Source: Nitrososphaerota archaeon
Lineage (GTDB): Archaea; Thermoproteota; Nitrososphaeria; Nitrososphaerales; Gagatemarchaeaceae
Direction: 5' to 3'
Length of the DNA: 64,000 nt
Assembly (NCBI GenBank): GCA_027887005.1
Contig: JAPCJI010000003.1
Coordinates: 62,001 to 126,000 of the forward strand
Shown: piece by piece, positions 45,891 through 54,265 of the stretch
Position numbering within the stretch: position 1 is the first letter of the stretch
Layout: the number at the start of each line of letters is the position of its first letter
Made by a program: the position numbers and the translations under genes
Notes under the pieces: generated by a model
The model's database searches: none
The model's input: the letters and a program-made list of their open reading frames with translations, nothing else
Told to the model about the DNA's origin: nothing

Positions 45891-46397
45891 TCACTTGATT
45901 CTCTTGGAGTAGATGCTCTTCTCGATCTCCGCGACCCTCTTCATCTCGGTCTCCCCCTTCCCGTAGATCCGCAGGTAGAGATACTCCGCCCACTCTCCTA
46001 TCTCTGGGAAATTGTACTTCACCCTGTAGGAGCGGAGTATCGGCTCGCACTTCGTCCAGACCGTCCGAACCGTCCCGTGCCAGTAGTCGTCCACGACGTC
46101 CAGCGACACTATCCCTCGTTTGACCAACAGAGCCAGGCCTTCTATGAAAGTCAGCCAGATTATCATGGCCACCTCCTCGGGTCTCCCCTCTATTTCGTCG
46201 TAGGTCTTGTATTGCATCTTGGTGATGAGGATGAAATTCCTGACGAAATCGGGGTCTGACACCTTTTCGGAGATCGCCCGTATTACGTCCGCCTCTCGTA
46301 CCCTCGTGAAGTGCCGGAGCTCGCGGACGCCTATTATCACGCCCAGCAGGACCGCCACCGTGCTGACCGCTGTCAGCAAGATGCCTAGGTCGACCAC
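45891..46397 (-). CDS. single-helix membrane protein of unknown function
   Basis: With GTG at 46397 the protein has 168 residues: one N-terminal membrane helix (GILLTAVSTVAVLLGVIIGV) and a soluble helical domain with READVIRAISEKVSDPDFVRNFI and IIWLTFIEGLALLVKRGIVS. Similar layouts occur in DUF4760-like proteins, but no firm assignment is possible. The open frame continues to 46508 but that part is upstream of the TATA box. The GTG is chosen because it lies about 26 bases downstream of that box. Confidence 0.6.
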   Translation of the reverse strand: MVDLGILLTAVSTVAVLLGVIIGVRELRHFTRVREADVIRAISEKVSDPDFVRNFILITKMQYKTYDEIEGRPEEVAMIIWLTFIEGLALLVKRGIVSLDVVDDYWHGTVRTVWTKCEPILRSYRVKYNFPEIGEWAEYLYLRIYGKGETEMKRVAEIEKSIYSKRIK

Positions 46398-46417
46398 CCC
46401 AACAGAAACGTGGCCCT

Positions 46418-46427
46418 TCGTATATAT
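46418..46427 (-). promoter_or_regulatory. TATA box of the single-helix membrane protein gene
   Basis: On the minus strand CATATATACG, centred about 26 bases before the GTG at 46397. Confidence 0.5.
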
Positions 46428-46656
46428 GCCCAGGAGCCCGACCAGGGTGGATTGTCCCTGGTCAGGCCCTCCCACTCGCAGGTCTCCGCGTGGCGCCTGT
46501 CGAAGCATTTACCTCGCCCCCGAAGAAAAGAACGAGGTCTTCGACGAAGCCGCGGCCCTAGGGGAATTCTACGAAACCTCGGCGGTCGTGCGGTTCAAGT
46601 CCCGGCCCAAGTCACCTCGGTCTTTTCCATGCTTTTTCAAAATCCGCTCCATTACG

Positions 46657-46666
46657 CTTAAATATA
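46657..46666 (+). promoter_or_regulatory. TATA box for EF-1A
   Basis: CTTAAATATA, a strong box, would start transcription near 46688 and leave a leader of about 15 bases before the ATG at 46705. Confidence 0.6.
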
Positions 46667-46704
46667 CTGAGAGGCGGCCGTTTCACTGTAACAAGTGACG
46701 TAGC

Positions 46705-48030
46705 ATGGCAAATAAGCCTCACCTGAACCTGATAGTAACCGGTCACGTGGACCACGGTAAGTCCACTTCAATGGGCCACTTCCTCTTCGACCTCGGCGTG
46801 GTCGACCAAAGGATGATCGAGGAGTTCGCGAAGGAGTCCGAGAAGACTGGAGCCGGCGACTCGTTCAAGTACGCCTGGGTCCTCGACCAGCTGAAGGACG
46901 AAAGAGAGAGAGGAGTTACCATCGACCTCGCATTCCAAAGGTTCGAGACTCCGAAGTACTTCTACACCCTGATCGACGCCCCCGGGCACCGTGACTTCAT
47001 CAAGAACATGATTACGGGCGCCTCCGAGGCGGACGCCGCGGTCCTCGTAGTCTCGGCCAAGAAGGGCGAAGAGGACGTTGCCCTGGGCCCAGGCGGCCAG
47101 GCCAGGGAGCACGCCTTCCTCCTGAGGACCCTCGGCGTGACCCAGCTCGTCGTGACGATAAACAAGATGGACGACCAGACTGTGAAGTATTCCGAACAGC
47201 GCTTCGGCGAGGCGAAGCAGGACGTGGAGAACCTGCTAAAAACAGTCGGGTACAACACCGCCAAGATCAACGTAATCCCGGTATCCGGCTGGACCGGCGA
47301 GAACCTGGTCAAGAAGTCGACCAACATGCCCTGGTACAAGGGGCCGACCCTGATGGAAGCCCTCGATCAGTTCACCGAGCCTCCGAAGCCCATCGAGAAG
47401 CCGCTCAGACTCCCGGTCCAGGACGTCTACACAATCACTGGCGTCGGCACGGTCCCGGTCGGAAGGATCGAGACTGGCAAGATCAAGGTCGGAGACAGCA
47501 TATCGATCATGCCCGAAGGCCTGACGGCTGAGGTGAAGTCCATAGAGACCCACCACACTGCGATGCAGGAGGCCATGGCAGGAGACAACATCGGTTTCAA
47601 CCTGAGAGGAGTCTCGAAGACCGACTTCCGAAGGGGTTCAGTCCTCGGTCCTTCCAACAACCCTCCGACCATCGCCAAGGAGTTCCTCGCGCAGATAATC
47701 GTGGTCTACCACCCGACAGCCATAGCCCCAGGCTACACCCCGGTGCTCCATGCCCACACCGCCCAGGTCGCAGCCACCATCGTCGAGATAGTCGCAAAGA
47801 TCGACCCGAGGACAGGCCAGCCCACAGAAGAGAAGCCCAAGACCATCAAGACGGGAGACTCGGCCATCGTGAAGATCCAGCCACTCCGACCTATCGTCCT
47901 CGAGACGTTCAAGGAATACCCAGAATTGGGGAGGTTTGCGCTTCGTGACATGGGGTCAACCGTAGCAGCAGGAATTGTGCGGGAAATCACGCAGAAGGGC
48001 CAAGTCGAGAAGGCAGTCGCAAAGGCATAG
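46705..48030 (+). CDS. tuf: translation elongation factor 1-alpha
   Basis: A 441-residue GTPase. G1 is GHVDHGKS near residue 14, G3 is DAPGH, G4 is NKMD and G5 lies in the VSGW segment; domains 2 and 3 follow with PVGRIETG and HTAQVAATIVEIVAKIDPRTG. It brings aminoacyl-tRNA to the ribosome. It stands alone with its own strong promoter, away from S12-S7, and no S10 gene follows. Confidence 0.98.
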   Translation: MANKPHLNLIVTGHVDHGKSTSMGHFLFDLGVVDQRMIEEFAKESEKTGAGDSFKYAWVLDQLKDERERGVTIDLAFQRFETPKYFYTLIDAPGHRDFIKNMITGASEADAAVLVVSAKKGEEDVALGPGGQAREHAFLLRTLGVTQLVVTINKMDDQTVKYSEQRFGEAKQDVENLLKTVGYNTAKINVIPVSGWTGENLVKKSTNMPWYKGPTLMEALDQFTEPPKPIEKPLRLPVQDVYTITGVGTVPVGRIETGKIKVGDSISIMPEGLTAEVKSIETHHTAMQEAMAGDNIGFNLRGVSKTDFRRGSVLGPSNNPPTIAKEFLAQIIVVYHPTAIAPGYTPVLHAHTAQVAATIVEIVAKIDPRTGQPTEEKPKTIKTGDSAIVKIQPLRPIVLETFKEYPELGRFALRDMGSTVAAGIVREITQKGQVEKAVAKA

Positions 48031-48212
48031 CTGCCCCTAGAAGCACTTTACCCGCCTTCCACAGTCGACTTCACTAGTTTGGGTTTCTGAGCGCCTTCAG
48101 CGACTTGAACCTATGTCCCCGAGTGAATTCGTTGAACAAAGGCAGACGTGCTTCTGTCATTCCCGGGCAATCGTTTAGTAGTGGAGAGAGCCGCGCATCT
48201 CGGTAACATCAG
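48031..48212. other. intergenic region after EF-1A
   Basis: About 180 bases with no gene, tRNA or clear repeat. No strong TATA box before the MTHFR-like gene was recognised. Confidence 0.4.
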
Positions 48213-49052
48213 ATGGCTTTTCTTCGAGTCGTGGAAGTCTTCCCGCCGCTCTTCCCGATCGTGGGGACAATAGCTGACGTCCAACTTCAGAATCGACTCG
48301 ATGACCTGGTCGAAGACGTCACCAAGATCAAGGACTGTGCTGACCTCATCCTGGTCGCGAACGTCAAGAACCCTGAGCTACTGAAGGTCTCGACCCTCAG
48401 GGTGGCGGCGCTCATTCAGGCGAAGTCAGGCATCCAGGCCGCCCCCTCGATTGTTGCGAGAGACTTGAGCCGCCTGCAACTTCTCTCCGAGATCGTCACA
48501 GCCTACTCTCTTGGGCTCACCTCCGTAATGCTGGTCTGGGGGGACAGATACCCGGCAGAAGCAAGATCGAGAAACGTCTATGATTTCCAGGGGCTAGCGG
48601 AGGTCATTGGCGAAGCGTCGCGCATAGGGAAGAGGACCGGAGTCGATCCCAGGATCCTGACCCCCTTCACCCTTGCCCCCCAGGGTGGGCGCCAGGCGAA
48701 GCTGGGGATGCGCAGGGCTGAGGCTGGGGCCTCCCTCTTCCTGGGCCAACCCCCGACCACCGACCCCCACCAAACTTTCGACGAGCACGAAGCGGCCATC
48801 GGGTCCGCGGGGTTGGAGGGGCGCGTCCTGCTGAACGCGTTCCCCTTCCGAGACACAAAGGATGTGCTAGAATGCGAGAAATACTTCGGGTGGACGCTCC
48901 CGGAGAGGCTGCACGGGATAGCAAAGGGGGGCAGCGCCGCCCTCATCCGCGAGGCCAGGAGCGTGGTCAGCCGCCTGAGGCTTGACGGTTACCCAGGAGT
49001 CTATGTCTCAACCCGGGGCGAGCCCTCAATCGCCAGGGATATCCTCTCCTGA
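48213..49052 (+). CDS. methylenetetrahydrofolate reductase-like protein
   Basis: A 279-residue TIM-barrel protein. VEVFPPLFP starts the barrel, then DLILVANVKNPELLKVSTLRVAAL, AAPSIVARDLSRLQLLSEIVTAYSLG, VMLVWGDRYP (the conserved GD region), and FLGQPPTTDP. This resembles MetF, which reduces methylene-tetrahydrofolate to the methyl form using FADH2. N-terminal Glu in EVFPP would be the catalytic acid. It is shorter than E. coli MetF and could act on a different C1 carrier. Confidence 0.7.
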   Translation: MAFLRVVEVFPPLFPIVGTIADVQLQNRLDDLVEDVTKIKDCADLILVANVKNPELLKVSTLRVAALIQAKSGIQAAPSIVARDLSRLQLLSEIVTAYSLGLTSVMLVWGDRYPAEARSRNVYDFQGLAEVIGEASRIGKRTGVDPRILTPFTLAPQGGRQAKLGMRRAEAGASLFLGQPPTTDPHQTFDEHEAAIGSAGLEGRVLLNAFPFRDTKDVLECEKYFGWTLPERLHGIAKGGSAALIREARSVVSRLRLDGYPGVYVSTRGEPSIARDILS

Positions 49053-49067
49053 ACCGCCGACACAAGC

Positions 49068-49077
49068 GTTATATTTG
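49068..49077 (+). promoter_or_regulatory. TATA box for the small membrane protein gene
   Basis: GTTATATTTG is centred about 29 bases before the ATG at 49102 and supports that start over the in-frame start at 48982, which overlaps the previous gene. Confidence 0.55.
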
Positions 49078-49101
49078 CGACCCACGGCGCCAACGCATCT
49101 C

Positions 49102-49356
49102 ATGGCCAATGACAGGGCAATCGGCGGGACGATCTTCGCGGGTAGCATCATCGGGATAATCCTCTACGGACTGCTGATCTGGTACTGGCCCCTGCTGGTT
49201 CTCGAGATAACGGCCTTCCTCGCCGTGCTCCTCGTGCTTGCAATCCTAGGCTGGATCGGGTACACCATGGCGACAACCCCGCCACCGGAACCCATCACGG
49301 ACATCCCCGAGATGGCGCCGGACCCGAAGTCCGTGTCGGACGACAAGAAGAAGTAG
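49102..49356 (+). CDS. small two-helix membrane protein
   Basis: An 84-residue protein with two adjacent helices (GTIFAGSIIGIILYGLLIWY and LEITAFLAVLLVLAILGWIG) and a Pro-rich then Lys-rich cytoplasmic tail ending DDKKK. Family unknown. Confidence 0.55.
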   Translation: MANDRAIGGTIFAGSIIGIILYGLLIWYWPLLVLEITAFLAVLLVLAILGWIGYTMATTPPPEPITDIPEMAPDPKSVSDDKKK

Positions 49357-49582
49357 CAGCGCCCTAGGAATTCGGCGATACCGCGAGGCATTCGATAGGG
49401 CGAATTTGAGTCGCCTCATCTTTAAGAAAGCTCGGAAACTACCGATCATTGCAAGACCGTGACGGCACCACGCGGGACGACCTCTGAATCATCGGACGGT
49501 AGTCCTCCTGCAGAGTAGCATCTCCCTGCGCAGGACGGGCATCCTCGTCTTCTCCGCCAGGATTCTCAGCATCTTTTCCGGC

Positions 49583-51073
49583 ATGGTGTTCCTTGTGATG
49601 ATCACCGGTTGGCTCTCCCTTGCGCGGTTCGGTCTTTGGGAAGTCATCCTAAGCTTCGTCGCGATCTCCTCCTACCCGGCAGGGTGGCTTACGTTCTGGG
49701 CGACAAGAGACGTCGCTCGCGGAAAGTTCGTTGCGAAGTCCGCCATCTTCCTCAACCTGGCCTTGAGCTTCCTTGGCGTCGGTGTGTATTTCGCGGCTTG
49801 CCTGGTCACGGGCTCGCTCTCGGTTACAAACTACTCGGCCTTCCTCCTGGCGGTCCTCCTCGTCCCTCTCTCTTACTGGGGCGCTGCTGCGAACGCGATC
49901 GCTGCGGGCCACAGGCCGTCTGCCTTCGGATACTCGATCCTCTTCGCGGAGGTCGGCAAGCTGGTCGTCGCATACCCCGTCCTGTTCGTGCTGAAGCTAG
50001 AGATCACTGGGGTCATTCTAGCGATGATGGCCTCCTACGCAATACAAGCCGTGGCCACGACCCTACTTGTGAGGGGCGCGACGAAGGATCCCATCAGCTT
50101 GGATGTGGGACGGCGTTGGCTTCGGGATTCATGGGTGCCCGCTACCTATTCGCTTGCCGGGGCAGTACTCACGGCTGACACCGTATCGGCGTACCTCGTG
50201 TCCGGGGCCTACGTGCTTTCAGGTTACTTCCAGGCCGCCTACCAGGTTGGGATTCTCGTTTCATACGCCGGCTTCCTCTCCTATGCGATGTACCCTCTAC
50301 TCCTGCGGGGAGGGTCAGAGGACGCTCCGAGTGCCACCCTCGACCTTATCCTGATGTTCGGGGCCCCAATGGCAGCGGGGGTGATCGCCCTTGCCCCCAC
50401 CCTCCTCAGGGTCCTCTCGGCCTCCCTCGTCGCCGGCGGGGCGAACGTCTCCCTCGGCCTTCAGGTCCTTGCGTTCGCAGGTTTGGTGTCTGCTGTCAGC
50501 TCATTCTCCGATTCGACTTTGATAGGCAGGGAAAGGGCCGACCTAGACCCAGACAAAGGCTTCGCCAGGTACCTGAAGAGCGCGTTCTGGTTCGTGTCGG
50601 CTGTCAACATCGGCTACGCGGCCGGCTACCTCGTTTCTGTCACCCTGATAGTGTACTTCGGAACCGCGTCGGGGTTGAACATCTCAGCGATAGTCACTGC
50701 CTGGTCCGTCGCTCTCTTGGGATTCTTGGTCGTCGCCACCGCGATCAAACTAAGACGGCTGAAGGGCCGTGTCAGGCTTTCCCTTACTTGGTCTCTGGGT
50801 TGGTATTTCTCCCTGTCCGCGCTGATGGCCCTTCTGATCTATTTCATCTCAGGTTGGCTGCTCCCGCCGATCGCGGACCGGTTCCTACTTGGATTCAGGA
50901 CCATGGGCGTAGTCGCCATCGGCGCGGCCTTCTACTTCTCACTGCTCTTGATCTTGGACAGACGCGTACGGGGAATGGCGCTGCAGTTTCTGGAGGGCTC
51001 GAGCGTCAGCCGCCTAGGTGCGCGCCGGTCGGAGCCTCCGGCGCCTTCCGCTGGCCAAGAATCCCCCTCCTGA
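49583..51073 (+). CDS. polysaccharide flippase (Wzx/MATE-like); N-terminus unresolved
   Basis: From the first ATG the protein has 496 residues with about 12-13 helices, of the polysaccharide transport type (WPSYPAG-like ISSYPAGWLTFWATRDVARGK, RWLRDSWVPATYSLAGA). It should move lipid-linked sugars across the membrane. The same frame is open upstream to 49463 and encodes ISLRRTGILVFSARILSIFSG, which looks like the real first helix of such flippases, but contains no ATG, GTG or TTG. A GTG at 49459 with a TATA-like CTTTAAG before it is in another frame and stops at 49516. A CTG start, a frameshift or a sequence error is possible. Confidence 0.8.
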   Translation: MVFLVMITGWLSLARFGLWEVILSFVAISSYPAGWLTFWATRDVARGKFVAKSAIFLNLALSFLGVGVYFAACLVTGSLSVTNYSAFLLAVLLVPLSYWGAAANAIAAGHRPSAFGYSILFAEVGKLVVAYPVLFVLKLEITGVILAMMASYAIQAVATTLLVRGATKDPISLDVGRRWLRDSWVPATYSLAGAVLTADTVSAYLVSGAYVLSGYFQAAYQVGILVSYAGFLSYAMYPLLLRGGSEDAPSATLDLILMFGAPMAAGVIALAPTLLRVLSASLVAGGANVSLGLQVLAFAGLVSAVSSFSDSTLIGRERADLDPDKGFARYLKSAFWFVSAVNIGYAAGYLVSVTLIVYFGTASGLNISAIVTAWSVALLGFLVVATAIKLRRLKGRVRLSLTWSLGWYFSLSALMALLIYFISGWLLPPIADRFLLGFRTMGVVAIGAAFYFSLLLILDRRVRGMALQFLEGSSVSRLGARRSEPPAPSAGQESPS

Positions 51074-51611
51074 GCGCCCCCAAGGGGGGCGCTACGTGAA
51101 ACTTGTACGCGTAGGACCACAGCTTCCTCGTCCACATTGTGCGCGAACTCATGTGGGGGAGGGAAGGGTCGTGCCTGTGCTCGAAGGTCACGTCGATAGG
51201 CTTGACCAGGCCTGCCTGGAACTCCGGCTGGCGGAATTTCACTTCTTCACAATAGTCTGGCCAGTCGTCCATCGGGTTCTGAAGGAGGAACTCTCTGAAC
51301 ACAATCCCAGTGTCAAGGAAGCCCCGAGTAGGCAGCGGCAGACCCCTAGGGTGGGCAAAGCGGTATCCACGGTGGTCGGTGTGTCCGAGGAGCTTCTTGA
51401 AACTCCCCTGGTCGAACCAGCAGTCGCCCCCCGCGATTACCACATAGGGAGTCTTGGACCTCCTTAGCCCTCGATTGACCGCCGCCCCGACGTTCCTGTC
51501 GTAGACGAGGTGGACCTGTCTTACGCCTTCGAATCCCGAGAGCAGCTCCGCGTAGTCCCTGCCCTGCCCCCGGTTTCTTGTGTCTCCGACAACCACGACG
51601 TCCACCATCAC
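51006..51611 (-). CDS. glycosyltransferase-like protein (GT2-like nucleotide-binding part)
   Basis: A 201-residue protein: VDVVVVGDTRN, HLVYDRNVGAAVNRGLRRSKTPYVVIAGGDCWFD resembles the N-terminal GT-A part, with GGD as a DxD-like motif, and FEHRHDPSLP near the end supplies acidic and His residues. It is shorter than usual GT2 enzymes. Its 3' end overlaps the convergent flippase gene by 68 bases. It belongs to the surface polysaccharide block. Confidence 0.6.
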   Translation of the reverse strand: MMVDVVVVGDTRNRGQGRDYAELLSGFEGVRQVHLVYDRNVGAAVNRGLRRSKTPYVVIAGGDCWFDQGSFKKLLGHTDHRGYRFAHPRGLPLPTRGFLDTGIVFREFLLQNPMDDWPDYCEEVKFRQPEFQAGLVKPIDVTFEHRHDPSLPHMSSRTMWTRKLWSYAYKFHVAPPLGALRRGILGQRKAPEAPTGAHLGG

Positions 51612-51755
51612 GTCCTAATCAGAAGCCTCGTCTCATTCGCCCTCGCTTTATCGCTTTCCGCGGCGGGGACCCTGAAGATATGCTTGAGCTCAAATACCAG
51701 AGGCTTGCCGCATCGCCAGTGAAAGGGAGCATCGCATGAGGAAGGTCGGAGATCC

Positions 51756-52562
51756 CTGAGGATCCTCCACGTCTGGAACACCGCGGGGGTCGCGAGCACC
51801 ATAGCGAAATTCGTCGACAGGGACTACAAGACCCAGAGCCTGGTAGTCACGCGCAGGGACTCGGACAGGTTCGGCCTCACGACTTACGGGAAGACCTACG
51901 CCGACGGGCCGTTCGTCTTCCTCCTTCGCGCGGAGCTTATGGCGCGCAACTTCGACATCGTCCACGTCCATTCCCTGGACAGGGTCGTCCCCTGGCTGAA
52001 ACGGCTCTACGGCGGAAGGCCGGTCGTGATGCACTACCACGGGACTGACATCCTTGGCAGGTGGGAGGAGAAGAGGGGGAGGTGGAGGCGCGCCGACTTC
52101 ATCGCCTACTCGACCCCGAACCTCTCGGAAGGCGCACCGGCCGAGGCGGTCCACCTTCCGAACCCTGTTGACACCGACCTCTTCCATACGGGAAGTCAAA
52201 AGACGCCGAGGTCGGCCCTTACCATACGATACGGGATGGACGAAGAGGCCAGGAAGGTCGCGGCTGAGAAGTCCCTGGACCTTTCTCTGGTGGACAGAGG
52301 GAGCGTCACCTACGCCGACATGGCCAGCCTTCTTTCCAAGTTCGAGTACTACTTGGACCTTCGGAGGCCCATGGGGTTCGACGAGCCCGTGAAGTCTCTG
52401 GGCAAGGCCGCACTGGAAGCGCTGGCCTGCGGATGCAAGGTGGTGGATTGGTCCGGACGGGTCCTTGAAGGCCTGCCGGGGGAGAACAGGCCCGAAGCGG
52501 TGGCAGCACGTTGGCACTCGGTCTACGAGGCTCTCGTCCGAGGCGGAGCGGCACGCAATTGA
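51756..52562 (+). CDS. GT4-type glycosyltransferase with CTG start
   Basis: A 269-codon frame. Residues LRILHVWNTAGVAS at its beginning match the usual (M)RILHV start of GT4 enzymes, and the codon where Met should be is CTG (51756). GGAGATC, a Shine-Dalgarno-like sequence, precedes it with normal spacing. No ATG, GTG or TTG lies between the upstream stop (51720) and the conserved region; the first ATG in frame (51939) would remove the whole first domain. Further motifs: FDIVHVHSLDRV, VVMHYHGTD, ADFIAYSTPNL, VHLPNPVDTDLF, PMGFDEPVKSLGKAALEALACGCKVV. It should add a sugar in surface glycan synthesis. Confidence 0.72.
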   Translation: MRILHVWNTAGVASTIAKFVDRDYKTQSLVVTRRDSDRFGLTTYGKTYADGPFVFLLRAELMARNFDIVHVHSLDRVVPWLKRLYGGRPVVMHYHGTDILGRWEEKRGRWRRADFIAYSTPNLSEGAPAEAVHLPNPVDTDLFHTGSQKTPRSALTIRYGMDEEARKVAAEKSLDLSLVDRGSVTYADMASLLSKFEYYLDLRRPMGFDEPVKSLGKAALEALACGCKVVDWSGRVLEGLPGENRPEAVAARWHSVYEALVRGGAARN

Positions 52563-53398
52563 AGACAGTCGGCGTGGTCCTCGCCGCCAGGAACGAGGAG
52601 AAGTCGATCCCGGGCGTACTGGCAGCCCTCGAGAACCAGACACTCCGCCCGACCGAGGTGGTTGTGGTGGACGACGGCTCAAGAGACCGCAGCGGACAGA
52701 TTCTTGAGGCCGCGGCCCGCCATTCCGTGTTCAAGCTGACCATGGTCAACCTCCCGTATCATGAAAAGAGCTACGTCGGGCTCCCGGAGCTCGCCGCGGT
52801 CTTCAACTCAGGTTTGAAGGTCCTGAGGGACAGTAGTCCGAAAGTGGACTTCGTGATGATCCTAGGAGGAGACCACCTCCTTCCGCCGAACTACCTGCAG
52901 AAGATAGTAGAGAAATTCGAGGCTGACCCTTTCCTTGCGGTCGCAGGAGGGCGGATAGCCAATGAACCCTACTGGGAGCATGCTCCGAGGGGGTCGAGCA
53001 TGCTGGTGAGGTTCGACTTCTGGGAGAAGGTGGGCGGGGTGAAGTTTCCGGTCGACTACGGATGGGAGAGCTGGCTGTACCTAAAGGCACTTCAGACCGG
53101 TCGCCAGACTAGGAGCTTCAAGGACGTGCCCACGACCGTCTCACGCAGGACGTCGGCGACCAAGGGGGTGCCGTATGGAAGGGCGATGTTTGCCCTGGGG
53201 TACTACTGGCCCTACGCCCTTGGCAGATGCGCACTCCTCGCGCGCCGGTCGCCCAGAAGCGCAGTCCAGATGTTCGCCGGATACCTTGGTCATGGTGGAG
53301 TGAAGCGCCTCGACGTGGCAGACTGGGTCGGGAGGAGCCAGCGAAGAACTCTAGTGAACAGGGCCGCACTGGTCCTCCTGCGCCGCGGCAGACGCTAG
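52559..53398 (+). CDS. GT2 family glycosyltransferase
   Basis: A 279-residue enzyme starting with TTG at 52559, whose TTGA overlaps the stop of the GT4 gene. GVVLAARNEEKSIPGVLAALENQTLRPTEVVVVDDGSRD is the classic GT2 start with the DDGS nucleotide-binding motif; FVMILGGDHLLPPNYLQ carries the GGD metal motif, and WESWLYLKAL an acidic acceptor region. It acts after or with the GT4 enzyme in glycan assembly. Confidence 0.9.
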   Translation: MKTVGVVLAARNEEKSIPGVLAALENQTLRPTEVVVVDDGSRDRSGQILEAAARHSVFKLTMVNLPYHEKSYVGLPELAAVFNSGLKVLRDSSPKVDFVMILGGDHLLPPNYLQKIVEKFEADPFLAVAGGRIANEPYWEHAPRGSSMLVRFDFWEKVGGVKFPVDYGWESWLYLKALQTGRQTRSFKDVPTTVSRRTSATKGVPYGRAMFALGYYWPYALGRCALLARRSPRSAVQMFAGYLGHGGVKRLDVADWVGRSQRRTLVNRAALVLLRRGRR

Positions 53399-53413
53399 GG
53401 CCTTCTGAACACA

Positions 53414-54265
53414 CTAGCCGGCAGCCGAAGCCGTTCTTCGAAGTGCCGCCCGCCCGCCCACGCAAAGCTGGAGAACCCTCCGGTGAAGGGTAGGGTTGGC
53501 CGTGGCGAAGTAGCTGAACCTGTCCCTGAGGTCGAAGGCAGGCCTCAGCCCCGCCTGGCCATCCCCGGTGATAGTCGCGCCCGCTTCCTTTGCGATGAGG
53601 AACCCTGCGGCGAAGTCCGTTATCCTCATCCTCTTCCTAAGGTCTATTGAAGCGTCGATCCTTCCGTCTGCGAGGTAGCATAGCTCAAGTGCATTCGCCC
53701 CGTAGTGGACCTGTCGCTTCGCCCCTCGGATCAGAGGTTCGATGCGACGGAGCATCCCGTGCTCTGCCATGCTGATGTCGATCCCTACCACCGCCGAGGA
53801 AAGGACCATGGTCTTCGAGGTCCTCAGTTTTACTCCGTTCTTCGTCGCTCCCCTCCCCCTCTCCGCATAGAAGGCGTCCCCGGTCACGAGGTCGCGGATG
53901 AAGGCGTGGGTGATGTCCTCGAGCCTCTTCCCTTTGGCGATGGCCACCGACGAACAGTAGAACGGGATGCCGCGCTCGAAGTTGGAAGAGCCGTCGAGCG
54001 GGTCGATTATGGCGAGATGGCTCAGCTTGGAATCTCCCCTTCGACCAGCCTCCTCGCTCAGGAACCCCAGGCCGCGGATTTCCGAGAGGGCCCTGAACAG
54101 CTCCCCTTCCGCCTTCTGGTCGGCGACCAGGGTCTTGTCACCGGAAGCGCCGATCCCCAGGACCTTCGTGCCCTCTCCGCCCAGAACGAGCTCGGAGACC
54201 TTTGACCTCACCCTCGCAGTGGCCTCTGCCATAAGCTCCCTCCAGGGAGCCTCCTTCGCGTTCAC
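53414..54265 (-). CDS. inositol monophosphatase family phosphatase
   Basis: A 283-residue protein. LSEEAGRRG supplies the first metal Glu, IDPLDGSSNF near residue 89 is the signature metal motif, and RITDFAAGFLIAKEAGATITG near the end gives the third metal Asp and the second signature. In archaea such enzymes act on inositol-1-phosphate and often also on fructose-1,6-bisphosphate. Its start overlaps the end of the kinase gene by 4 bases. Confidence 0.9.
   Translation of the reverse strand: MNAKEAPWRELMAEATARVRSKVSELVLGGEGTKVLGIGASGDKTLVADQKAEGELFRALSEIRGLGFLSEEAGRRGDSKLSHLAIIDPLDGSSNFERGIPFYCSSVAIAKGKRLEDITHAFIRDLVTGDAFYAERGRGATKNGVKLRTSKTMVLSSAVVGIDISMAEHGMLRRIEPLIRGAKRQVHYGANALELCYLADGRIDASIDLRKRMRITDFAAGFLIAKEAGATITGDGQAGLRPAFDLRDRFSYFATANPTLHRRVLQLCVGGRAALRRTASAAG

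Larger units (their letters stand above)
46398..46704. other. divergent intergenic region
   Basis: It holds the promoter of the minus-strand membrane protein at its left end and the EF-1A promoter at its right end. In between, reading frames are open on the plus strand, but none has a plausible start or recognisable product. No RNA gene was found. Confidence 0.4.

Noticed and set aside
46570-46600. GGTTCAAGTCCC resembles a tRNA T-loop
   Set aside because: The flanking bases do not form a 5-bp stem and no acceptor or anticodon stem is nearby.
46410-46698. Plus-strand open frames between the membrane protein gene and EF-1A
   Set aside because: No start codon fits a TATA box, the products are not recognisable, and one frame runs through the EF-1A promoter.
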